A DNA stretch of 64,000 nucleotides from Apis mellifera (lineage: Eukaryota > Arthropoda > Insecta > Hymenoptera > Apidae): the NCBI RefSeq assembly GCF_003254395.2, contig NC_037649.1, positions 10,831,431 through 10,895,430 of the forward strand, read 5' to 3'. Under the pieces are notes generated by a model, which saw only the letters and a list, made by a program, of their open reading frames with translations, had not been told where the DNA came from and made no database searches. Within the stretch, counting starts at the first letter, position 1; every line of letters begins with the position of its first letter. Made by a program: the position numbers and the translations under genes. Shown in pieces: positions 20,901-31,553 of this stretch.

Positions 20901-23753
20901 CTGGAAGGATGAATTGAACGTTTTAAATATATTTAATTTTTAATACTTTTTCAAAGATGTATTAACAACAGATTCAAATATAATATTTTTAATCTTTTAT
21001 AATTTCATACTGATATAAAATATTGTTAAAAATAATATATCTACTTATTATATTTGAAATTTTGTAATGAAAAGTAACGAGGAAGAGGATAATTGAACTT
21101 ACTTGGAAAGCACGATCGGTCGCGATTATGTCAATGGCTTTCTTCTTCCGCAGACAATCGACAAGCTGTTTTGAATCATTCGAAGGACAACCCAAAAGTT
21201 CAGCAACCTTGGCGGCTTTTTTTTTTGCTAAACCTGGTCGAGTTAAAGTCCATAAACAATGGCCATTACCACTTTGAGAGATCGCTCGATGGATAAGTCC
21301 TGTTTTAATTTGTATTCCATAATTATGAAACGTATTACATAATCAACTAACGATTATAAGATTTCACAGATTATGAGATTATTCTAGGATTCATAATTAG
21401 GATTTTTTTCCTATCATTTCTTCATTCTCAACCTTGAGTGTCATTTACAGATTACGTTTTCTCTCGATATAGTAATTTTGAATTCAAAACGTTTCAAAGG
21501 TGGGAATGATATGCGAATATTTTTATCGTTTTATAATGCTTAATTGGAATTTCTTATGAAACTTTGTTTAATTTCAAACAATTATAATATACAAAAAAAA
21601 TAATAGATAAAAACATGACATAAAAAGTTTTTTAAAGCATTGAAAATCATTTTCAATTATTGTATATTTTTTATTGCATAATTTTAAACTTGTCAAAAGC
21701 GTTTTATTACTACCATATAATAGTATCCTTGAAACATCAATTATTTTTATCTGTTTGTAATAAGAATAATCTAGAACCAATTTTAAATTTTTGTACATTC
21801 TGTTCGAATTTTATCAAAACGATCGTTTTAATTTCTTTTTTCTAATTATTTTTTTTTCTGAATAATTAAATTGCACATTTTATGATTTATTAACCGTAAT
21901 TTTTATTATAGTTCGTTAAATTTTATAATACGAAATAATTATTTATAATAGTAATTTTTAAAAAGACCGAATCCATAAAACTCACATCTCGATAAGAATA
22001 TTTACATGTATCGAAAATCTATCTATCTTATTTTTTACAAATTTTGTAAATTTCAAATTTATATAATTCATTCAGTTAAAAATTACTTACCTTTTGTCAA
22101 ATTACTTATCATATGATAATGCACACTAGCGCCACCCGCGCTTTCTCCAAAGATGGTCACGCTATTTGGATCACCACCAAAAGCCGCAATATTTTCGTGT
22201 ACCCAACGAATGGACAAAGATTGATCTTTCAATCCATTATTTCCAGGACATACAGTATCTTCTGTACTCAAAAATCCCAAAGGTCCGAGTCTGTGAAAAA
22301 TAATGGTAAATAATTTTCTTTGTCTTATTCTTTTAATTAAATGTGAAAATTTCTAACCTATAATTTACTGTCACGAGAACTAGATCATGGTCTAATAAAA
22401 ATTTGGGATTATAAAATTCCGAATGACCAGCACCACAAATCCATCCACAGCCATGAAACCAAATCATAACCGGATATCGTCCTTTTAATTTATCATTCTC
22501 AGTTGGTAATTTTGGCGTATAGACATTCAAATAGAGACAATCCTCGTCACCAACGATCTCTTCTTGATAAATGTAAATATTCCTTTGTACGCATATGTTG
22601 GCGTCTTCTTTAGCTGATCGCACATCGTTCCAAGCTGCTGCAGGTTTCGGTGGCTATAAATAAATAACATAAGTTTTAAGTTTACTAATTAATATATTTT
22701 TAATAATTATTAAGCTTTTCTGATTATGTGATTGAAAGAATGAAAAATGGATATGACTATAAATATATAATTAATCAATATAAATCATGATATGTGAATA
22801 TATATTATATAAATAATAAGTTAAAGTGATCAATGAAAATTATTACTTTGGAGAAAAAAAATTATTAGGAATGTATGAAATATATTCATCAAAAGTTGTT
22901 TGATATATTCATTTGGTGTTTCATAATCTAATATAAAGTTGTATCATTTATAAAAACAGGTTTCTATTTCTAGGTAAAAAAAATAGAATAATTTATTTGA
23001 CCTGCATTAATTTGCATTTAATATGTGGAAGTCGAATTTTAAGAATTCTGTAAGATCTGAATCTGATCAGAATTAAAAGCAAGTATGAATTTTCTTATAA
23101 TATAATTTGAAATATACAAACTTGAAATACTAATTTTAATTATTTCTATAATTGCTTCTTTAAATTATAAAATGAGTAATTTATATTTTTTACATGATTT
23201 TTACAGAATTATTGATAAAGAAAAAATCGTGATATTAGGAAATCTTTTATATAATTATTATGTAATTATTTTATATAATATAATGTATTATAATATATGT
23301 AAAACTTCACATATTTAAAAAATTTCTTAAATTTATCCTGCTAACTTTTTCTACTATAAACATTTTGTAATAATTTTTAAATAATCGGATGATTATTTAC
23401 TAAAAAATTTATCTTTGTTTTTATATTATATATAAAATTTGTATATATATGTGTATACACATTTTTTTCTATATTATTAAAATTAATAACAATTTTTGAT
23501 TTTGAAAATATTATATTATTATATTATATAATTATATTATTTAACTTACCTCAAATCTTAATTTTTCAAGAGGTGGAAGTGCGTATGGTATACCCCGAAA
23601 GGCAGCAATTTCTCTGCCCTTTCTAGTTTTCAAAGTCAAACCCAATAAAGTACCATTTTTTATTTTTACTATTGGTTCATCAGTCGTGACATGCTCAAAA
23701 AAGTATATACAGCTCAACAAACAAAAAATTAGGACTCTTCGATATTGTGCCAT
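17976..23753 (-). CDS. Type-B carboxylesterase (esterase FE4/venom carboxylesterase-like)
   Basis: Eight exons on the minus strand: 23753-23550, 22653-22358, 22290-22091, 21299-21103, 19306-19141, 19031-18841, 18554-18268 and 18183-17976. All junctions are GT-AG with consistent phase, giving 582 aa, slightly long for the family. An N-terminal hydrophobic segment (about residues 7-19) is a signal peptide. EDCLYLNV (105-112) is the type-B signature. FGGDPNSVTIFGESAGG holds the nucleophile Ser217. Glu348 (S-Q-E-G) and His472 (G-V-S-H) complete the triad. Cys89/Cys107 fit the conserved disulfide. NGT33, NLT230 and a further NIS are glycosylation sequons. Two oddities: the oxyanion-hole motif is HGCG (135-138), with Cys137 where most relatives have Gly; and the protein ends KEEL, a KDEL-type ER-retention sequence. 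The family hydrolyses carboxyl esters. The natural substrate is not deducible. Introns 1 (~0.9 kb), 3 (~0.8 kb) and 4 (~1.8 kb) are AT-rich and hold nothing else I can see. Confidence 0.9.
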
Positions 23754-25249
23754 TTCGTAACAGAGCCAAGAAATCGTCTAAGATAGTTAAAACATAAGTA
23801 TTTATCTGTTCACATAATATAAAGAAGAAGATAAATAACGTTGAAAATTTTATTCGAAATCGCTAATAATAAATTAATTTTTTTACAATCATTATTTTTT
23901 TATCTCGAAAATTATCAATCGATTATTTATGTTTCAGAAAATATTAAATTCATTGTAGCTATTATCATGGATATTATCATATAAAATAGCTAAACGAGTT
24001 AAACATGTATCGATTAATCAATTTACTTGATAATACAATCGACAGTTAATAAGTCGAATGAAGAAATGAAATAGTATAATTGTCATAGAAGAAATATACT
24101 GAATGAATTGCTCTATTATTATTTAAAGAAAATTTTTAATATTATATGTGAACATTACATTAAAATTAAAATATAAATGTATTAAATGTGAAAAATTATA
24201 CATATATAATTATAAATTATAAACTTTTCGTTTCTTACACAAAAAATTTCGATATTGGTATGATTAGAGAGAAACGCGTGTGCGATCTACCAAGGTAAAA
24301 CCACGACTGTCTCGGGTGAGAGTCGTTCGTCGGATCGTATATTTTATAATGTTTAGATGTATATTTCTTCAACACTCACACAGTTATAAATATCTTAGTA
24401 TATACGGAGGGTAACGATGTTTCTGATTATTTAATTAAGATTGATAATATGTATCTTGCATATTTTTTTTCTATGATATAATCTTTTCATTAAAATGTAA
24501 GAAATTGTTTTAATTGTTAAACGTTGGAAAATATGAATAATACATTTAATGAGGTATTTAAAATGTAAAAAAAAAATGTAAGAAAAAAATATATTTTTTA
24601 AAGTTTGTTTTTAAAATTAATGAAGATTTTTTTCCTTAAATTATAGATGGATCTGAAAATTAATTTTTTTTATACATTTTATAGTACTTGTTCTTTTAAT
24701 ATTATTGTCGATTGATTAATTGAATATAGATTAATGAATTATTAATTTTCTATCTTGTCAATAATTGATTTTCTTTAAAAAAATGTTATTCTATAAAAAT
24801 TATTGTATAAAAAAATCCATAGCACAATAAATTTATAACACGAAGTATAGAAAAGATTTATTTCCAATATACGTTCGAATTAATTCGAAGATTACATTAT
24901 GTAACTTATTGTTACCATTCGCATGCAATGTTATTGATTTAAAATGAAATAACGCAATATGGAATAATACAATAACGCTATTAGGATAAAAGTATTAATT
25001 GTAATTAAATATAGCGAATCATAAGAATTAAAATTATTAAATATAAAAATTAATAAAAATGTAAATCTATATTTATAAAAATATATTTATTAAATTTCTT
25101 TATTATGTTTTAGTTTTTTATAAATTTAATTTTTATATTAAATTAATTTTAATAATTTATTTTTATTATACTTTTAATCGATATATTTTTTCAATAATAC
25201 ATAAATTCATAATTTATATTATATAATATTTCAATTTTCGCGCGGTTTC
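23754..25249. other. AT-rich intergenic region between divergent genes
   Basis: Separates the esterase start (minus) from the Inr/DPE promoter (plus). One GC-richer patch (about 24270-24340) includes CGACTGTCTCGGGTGAGAGTCG, which can form a small hairpin. It might be an upstream non-coding exon or promoter of the esterase, but no paired splice site is evident. The rest is AT-rich without features. Confidence 0.45.
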
Positions 25250-25269
25250 AAGATGAGGAAGCATATAGT

Positions 25270-25362
25270 TCCAGCCAATCAAGTGCGCTCTAAGGCCCAG
25301 CGGCTAAACGAATCAGAGTGGATGGCGTCAGTCTGCTGTTAAAAGTCGTGGAGTGAGGATGT
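25270..25362 (+). promoter_or_regulatory. CCAAT + Inr + DPE core promoter
   Basis: TCAGTC at 25328-25333 matches the arthropod initiator (TCAKTY) and puts A+1 at 25330. GGATG at exactly +28 to +32 matches the DPE consensus RGWYV, and +24 is the favoured G. A CCAAT box (GCCAATCA, about 25277) lies ~50 bp upstream, and no TATA box is present. The spacing is what makes this convincing. It sits in a small GC-rich block at the head of a series of well-formed exons. Confidence 0.65.
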
Positions 25363-28300
25363 GTTGTGACCAGTGTGTAGAATTTCTGCGTATTAATATC
25401 TGAGGTATGATTTACAAATTTTTACTTTTATTTAATTAATAACAGTTCATTTCAACCTTTTATTGCATTATTATATTAAAGTTAATTAATTTTTTGCCCC
25501 TTTTTTATTGTTTTATAAATTTTCGTCTATTTATAGTTACAATTATTATCGATAACTCGTATCATAAATTTTGGATTTGATTTCAATTATTATATTAATA
25601 TTATTTTAATTTTATATATTTTTTATGATTTTGATTTCTATTTGTGCAGATTATCGTTCGATGATCGATTTGACTTCTGTGGTCTGACTATAGGTTATGA
25701 CACAGGATATAAAGAGATATATTTACGACGTATAAAATGGTAAGATTTTATTTATTTAAAAAATTCTAATTACTAAATTACTAATATCTAAATTTCTTTT
25801 ATATTCCTATTTATTTATAAATGAAAGTAGTCAAATAATTAATTTTATTTTATATATATCTCATATATTTTTTACATTCTTTAATGCGTATATTACGTTA
25901 ATGTATATCAATGTTTTTGTTTTTATATTTTGTTTAAAATTTCTTATTTTTATATTCTTATTTCTATTTCTATATTTGTTTTGATATTATGCTCAAGTTT
26001 GAAAATGTTTCTTATCACAGACTTTCGAAAAAATTGGCGGTTTGTGTTCGTGTCATATTCGACATGTTTCGACTTGCTTCGCCGAGCATATCCCTTCCCC
26101 AATTTATAATATTATAGCGATCGAGGCGCAGGCTGTCATTTTGCGGTTGAAAATATCGACGATTCGATCAGGTACGTGAATAATTTATTGTATAATACAT
26201 TATTTTTATAATTATTTTTTTATTTTTTGTATTACTGTTATGCGATCATTTAATTATTCATTAAATATTATTATAAATAATTTTGGGAAATAATTTATTC
26301 TTTTTTTTTTAACCTATATATAATTATAGATAATTAATAGTTATAGATAGTTTGTATTATTTCGAATTTATTATATTCGAAAATAAAATTTGATTTTAAT
26401 TATGGCTTTGATTTAATACAATCAGTTTTAATTTTATATATTTATTTTTTCAAGGTTTTAAAGATTATCTTTTGTGTAAATTGAGTGATGGAATAAGGCG
26501 GGAAAAAATTCCAATATGGATGCCGGAATGAACATTTGACACAATGATCAGTCTAATGGTGATTCCTCATAATGGAATGGTAATATTTATTTTGTTATAT
26601 CAAAAATAAGTACATTTTATTTTTATTTATCATTAAGTAATTCATAATTATTTATCATAATACATTGAGTAGGATGAAAATACAAGAAATTAAACAAATC
26701 GTATATTAAAAAATATTAAACTATTTTTATTAAATTATTTTTTTATCTCAAATTAAATCAATTTTTAATATATTTTTGTATGAAAAGTAACTTTTATGAA
26801 CTATACTTTTTCAAACAAATGCTTGATTAAAAAAGAAGAAAAATATTAATTTTCCTTCTTTTTTTATCATTTCATTTTTTATTTTCAGAAAATATTTGCA
26901 ACAACCGCGTGCAATGCGGTTGATAGAGTCAGTGTTTGCTTCGTAATAGTAATTTATGTATTTTTTAGAACACAACTGTTTTAATTATAATAATCACTCG
27001 TGAAATTAGAATCAGTGTTTGTTCGCCGATTATAATTTAAATGGTTTTGATAATATTTTTTTAATTTTTTTTCTTCTTAATTTAAATATTCGTTTTGTAT
27101 ATATTGTAATATTAAAGTTAGTGCTTCACAAGAGGATGAAGCAATCATTCATCACGCGAAGAGGTAAATTATTTTTTTTATTTCAATTTAAATAATCATT
27201 ACATATACTTTGTTTTAAGTTATAATGTTTCCTTTTTTTATTACAGTCTTTTCTTATTTGATGACGACTTTGATGAGTTTACATGGGTTATCAACGACAA
27301 TATCATCGCATCTAATGGTGAGTCGCATGCATTTTGATTCCTCCGGTTACTCAATTATGTCGTAGAATGAAAGGTTCAAATCGACACGAGTGACTGGTTG
27401 TATACGTAGAATTTTGCACGAGCACAGTGATCGTGGGTATTTATTATACTCATGAATAGTAACATTTTTTTGTACGATATATATTTTTTAGTTCAGGCTA
27501 GGTCTTCTTGTAGTTTTTTTGTGTTTTTAAATATCGTGTTTTTAAATATTAATAATTTTCAAAATCATATAAAGTTAAATCATTGTAATATTCTATTCAA
27601 TATAAATATTTATAAATGTACAATAATATCTAAATATATGAATATTCGTATACAAATTAGATACAAATCTCATTTTTTCTTTTATAGTAATATTTTAAAC
27701 GATTTAATTTTATTTTTGAGATAATAATAATTTTCCTCTCATTCGAAACTATGTCAAATTTTATATACAAGAAGACACTTCGCGACAGGTAGATTTTGAA
27801 ATCAAAGCTACAAGTTTTGAATACTTTTTTCATATTTTCGAAAATATGCTTTGATGAAGGAATCACCTGAGGATATTTTCATTCATATTAAAATTTAAAT
27901 TTGAATCAATTATTTTGTTAGATTTTAATTTTAATTTTTTTGATACATACAACATTTTGTTCCATTTAATTATTTTTATAAAAGATTAAAATGTAAATAA
28001 TATACTGCATTGATAAAGTATAAAGTACAAAGAACTTCAAATAAGATGAGAATATAGAATAAGAATATAGAATATTCATTAGCCCGTTAGACACAAAATA
28101 TTTATATTAATTTATCTTTCTAGCTCAGGATTTTCAGGTTTAATCCTTTCCGTGTCCATTGCCAGGATCTCACTCACGTGCCCAGGTGTTACTTGAATGA
28201 GAGAAAGGCGATGGGCATGATGACCTTAGTTTATAAATTTATAGTACAATTTCTTAGCGACTGACGATGTTAGTGTATCGTGCACGACGTACTTTCCACA

Positions 28301-29310
28301 TTGTGTGTGTATTGTTAGGCTGTGGATTTGCGTCGTTTCGTTCCATATATACAATTGTATTCAATATTACAATTCTTATTTCCAAATTATCAACAATATC
28401 ATCAATTTTTTCGATTCGAATTTACTCGTTCTAAAATTATTTTATTCTTAAATAAATTTTTTTTCTTAAAATTAAAGATACACGCTTGTCATATCACGCA
28501 AAGGTCACTAGCCACTCGTCAGTCGATTTCAGGAAAATAATGGTACGTAAAGTTAGAGTGTGCGAGTTGTGTGCCAAGCTCGGGTGTCGGAGGCGTCCCG
28601 GGACGCTTTCCCTAGCGCAGGCTTTTTTGCGCCCGAGCGTTATGCGTGACAATCGTGGAACGAGTGTGTTGGTGTGCCTGTTTTGCCATTTTTTAAATAT
28701 AGGATCAGGCAGGATAGGTAGCATACTTCTGGCGCGTCTGTTTAATTGTAAGTAGGTAGGGCCGGGCAAGTTGTCACAGTCTTTGGTCGGGTAGGCGCGT
28801 TCTCGCGTGGCAACCTGTTTTAGGAAATCAAATTTGAAAAATCGATGGTAAAGCTGAGAGGAATGAACGATGCATTATATCTTTCCTTGGCTTCGCTCAT
28901 CGATTTTTCGAGTTTCGCGGTCGCGAAGTGGAGTTCGAACGTTGCGCTCGAGATTGTGCACATGCAACGATCCCTGCGATCGTTGGTCGTCCATGTTTAG
29001 TTTCCGCGATTTAGTCCTTTTTTTCTTTGATTTGCGATCAGTGAATCTCGAGCCTAGTTTTTAAGTTTCAGCGGGCATCGCGCCCGAAGGAGGAAGACCG
29101 AAGAGGCCTCGACAAATTGTCGCGAAGAGGGCTGCAACGAATGGCTTCTCATCTTTTGGATCTTTTTCGGCTCCAAAGAATGGGAAGTCATTGTTACTAT
29201 TTTATCACTGTGCTCGTTTTAGTAATAAACGTAGTGAATATTGTGTCTGTCTGGCCGATTTGCATGCTGGCCAATCACCAATTATCATGGACATCGCGAT
29301 TTTGAATTAG
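25330..29310 (+). CDS. Unrecognised multi-exon gene (121-aa, or 187-aa, predicted protein)
   Basis: Well-formed exon boundaries follow the Inr/DPE promoter: 25330-25404 (UTR), 25650-25739, 26021-26171, 26455-26579, 26889-26927, 27122-27163, 27247-27317 and 29072-29310. From the ATG at 26914 the last four exons join into one 121-aa frame with matching phases (2, 2, 1). It has an acidic-aromatic patch (FDDDFDEFTW, 22-31), a basic patch with an AT-hook/NLS-like GGRPKRPRQ (49-57) and KR (61-62), then FSSFGSF. Such a mix resembles a small nuclear regulator, but I recognise no family. An alternative short exon 4 (26455-26473, weak GTGTAA donor) would join the ATG at 25737 in frame, for 187 aa. With full exon 4, that ATG instead gives a separate 76-aa frame ending at 26531. 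A second frame is also open across the last exons. The 3' end is uncertain, and a non-coding transcript remains possible. Confidence 0.42.
28151..28219 (+). ncRNA. Pre-miRNA-like hairpin
   Basis: A 69-nt stem-loop. The outer stem pairs 28151-28163 with 28207-28219 (13 of 13 pairs, three of them G-U). A symmetric 4x4 purine internal loop follows (AGGA/GAAA). The inner stem pairs 28168-28176 with 28194-28202 (8 of 9). The terminal loop is closed further by GTG/TAC. Because the three G-U pairs would be A-C mismatches on the other strand, the structure favours a plus-strand RNA, the same strand as the host gene. Length and arms fit an insect pre-miRNA, but neither arm matches a miRNA I know. It could also be another structured intronic RNA. 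Confidence 0.4.
28578..28638 (+). repeat. Nested inverted repeats (three-way-junction-like)
   Basis: GCTCGGG (28578-28584) pairs with CCCGAGC (28632-28638). Enclosed are a perfect 14-bp palindrome, GCGTCCCGGGACGC (28593-28606), and a second hairpin, GCGCA/TGCGC (28615-28619 with 28628-28632). As RNA this can fold into two arms on a closing stem, and as DNA it can form a cruciform. No known RNA family is recognised. Confidence 0.4.
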
Positions 29311-31150
29311 CATTATATAAGAAATATCTTTATAATCTTTCTTTTGATTACTTTGATCAGTTGAATTAGTCTTTTATTTATTTATTTATTTTTTTATTTA
29401 AATTTGAATTTATTCTATAATATCATGATTGATGATATCGGGATATCTTTTCATTTATAATATAATAGTAAATTTTGCATTAAATTTTTGTATTTAATTT
29501 CGCGTTCACTTTAAAATCACTTATAAATTGCATTTTTTTAAAACGTAATTTTTTTTACGTTTACAAATTGCCCATATTTCTTCCACTTGGACGGTGGAAA
29601 ACATGTTCCTAATCACCTATTGCAACTAAAAGAGTTGCACAAAGGTGATTGTACGACGCAGTTTTCGATATGGCTGCAATCTTCCGTTATTAGTGTTGCG
29701 TATGATAAAATGCGAGTGCATAAAATAGCTTAACTAGAGTTTCGTAAAATTTAAAACTTATTGCAGGTATATGCTTCCGTGAATTTTCTATTTTTTTTCT
29801 TTTTTTTTTTTTTGTTCAAGAATTGCATTGCAAATATAACAAAGCACTCCTCGTGTTTTCGTTTGTGAATTTAATTAGTGTATTGTAGTGTTACGAAACG
29901 GAAAAAAAAAAAAAAAAATATTCCACTCACGGTTTGTTCGGGTTTACATCGAGTGGATAATTATTTCGGTAGCCCTTCTGGCTATCTTTCTTTTTTTCTT
30001 TTTCTTTTCAGCCTCCCCTTATGCGAGAGTGTTTGAATATTGTTAAAAAAAATACATTTCTTTCTTGTTGATCAATTGTCTTTCAAATTATGATGATTCT
30101 GATAAATTTATGAATTACTTGACAAATTGTATTTTGTTAATTTCTTTTTTTTTTTTAAATATGAATTATTTTTTTTACTACTAATCCAGTAATTGAGTTT
30201 GTTGCAGGTGTAGATCGAAGAAAATAAACAGAAGAGAGGAAAATTATTTTCTGTTATTGAGTTTTATTAATCGCGTTGTATAATCTGTTTCAGGAATTCT
30301 TCGACAGAATGGAAGAAAAACAACATTTTATTCTTTTTTCCTCGTTGGATATATTTTTCAGTTTTTATGTCATGCAAAAAAACATTTAGCTTTATGATAG
30401 GTAGGATTTAATAAGTGCGTTCAATGTTACTCTTCTTATTGAAAGATTCACTAAACTTTCTAACACTTTGTTCCAAACAACCAAATTCTTGATAACTTTT
30501 ATTCACTAGCTATCTAGTACATTCCTACTTAGATTTTTTTTATTAGCTATAGCGATTCATGTCGTATCAAAAATTATCGATGTCATTAGTATATAGGATT
30601 GTGAAAAGATTGTTTTAAATTTTCGATAAGCAGGTTTATAAACATATATAATTTTTCTTTACAATGCATGTATGTAGAGATATGAAATTAACTTTTTAAA
30701 TAGGTAGGTTGTTTTAACGTTGTGTTTAAGTTTGTTTCAGAGTTCTTTATAGGAGCAGAAGATTATATCATTAAATTACATTATAAGAAAAAAAAAAGGA
30801 AAACTCTTATTTCTTTTTAGGAATTAATATAATACGTGATGCGGTATGTATTATCTTATCGAATTTCGGGAACCATTAGAAATTTTCATATCTTGCTCCT
30901 ATGTTGTCCTATTCCTTCTTCGTTATAGATTTTCAAATAGATGGGATTTATAGACAATTCTTATTATATTTATATATCGTAGAATTGAGTTGTTTGATTT
31001 ACTTGCAAATCGTTTATTTAATTTTTATCGATTTTCATGATTAAAAACTCTTTTAATAGGATTTTTAATAGATAGATTGAATTTATAGAAAAAAATTGTT
31101 TTCTATTATCGATAATCGATATTGAGAAACGTAGACTGCAATATCATAGC
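29311..31150. other. AT-rich region downstream of the unrecognised gene
   Basis: AT-rich DNA with tandem short hairpins at 29581-29650. Several acceptor-like sites (for example TTGCAG near 30207 and TTTCAG near 30293) could begin 3' exons of the upstream gene, but none can be paired with certainty. No protein-coding region is supported. Confidence 0.4.
29581..29650. repeat. Two tandem perfect stem-loops
   Basis: Stem-loop 1: TTCCAC/GTGGAA (29581-29586 with 29594-29599). Stem-loop 2: AATCACCT/AGGTGATT (29611-29618 with 29643-29650), enclosing TGCAACT/AGTTGCA (29621-29627 with 29633-29639) around a 5-nt loop. Both are perfectly Watson-Crick, so the strand cannot be told. No RNA family is recognised. 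Confidence 0.4.
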
Positions 31151-31179
31151 TTGGTAATGTAGATTGTGGAAAAAGTTTG

Positions 31180-31553
31180 ACTCTACACCGAGAGATGGTA
31201 GCGGCTACGAATTCCCAGCATTCCACGGGTCGTTCGAAACGGGAGATGCGCGCGCGTTCGATGAAGACATGCGCGAGACAAGCGGCCGCAGTCTCGACAG
31301 TCGGTGCATGGCGGCCCGAGGCCCATCGTATCGCGCAGCCCTCGAGATACGCGTTCGAATATACGAGTGCATTCGTAGTGAACCGGGAAAACTTCTCTCT
31401 TTTCCTTCGACCGTTCGGTCGTAAGAGTATTAGCGGCGTGATTGACAGAGTGGGTGACGCTTGTGTGACAGAATTCTTCGTCCTCGCGGAATCTCGTGGA
31501 TTCGCCGGAATCGTCGGACAACAGAGAGAGAAGACGAGATTATCGTTTCGGTA
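31180..31553 (+). promoter_or_regulatory. Probable 5' exon and promoter region of a large downstream gene
   Basis: At about 31.15 kb the sequence switches from AT-rich to GC- and CpG-rich. The block ends in TTTCG/GTAAGTTC, a very good 5' splice donor (GT at 31554-31555). A plus-strand frame stays open to the donor (ATG at 31195, phase 2), but its composition looks like UTR rather than protein. No matching acceptor with a convincing coding exon is seen in the remaining window, which fits a giant first intron. The transcription start is not resolved. Confidence 0.4.

Larger units (their letters stand above)
27318..29071 (+). other. Large last intron of the unrecognised gene
   Basis: About 1.75 kb between the GTGAGT donor at 27318 and the TTTCAG acceptor at 29066-29071. 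The first part is AT-rich. From about 28.13 kb it becomes GC-richer and includes a pre-miRNA-like hairpin (28151-28219) and a nested inverted-repeat structure (28578-28638). A run of short open frames at 28.5-28.76 kb is not supported as coding. Confidence 0.45.

Noticed and set aside
28486..28755. 89-codon Cys/Arg-rich frame in the large intron
   Set aside because: It covers the nested palindrome region, has no recognised Cys pattern, and overlaps a 91-codon frame on the other strand.
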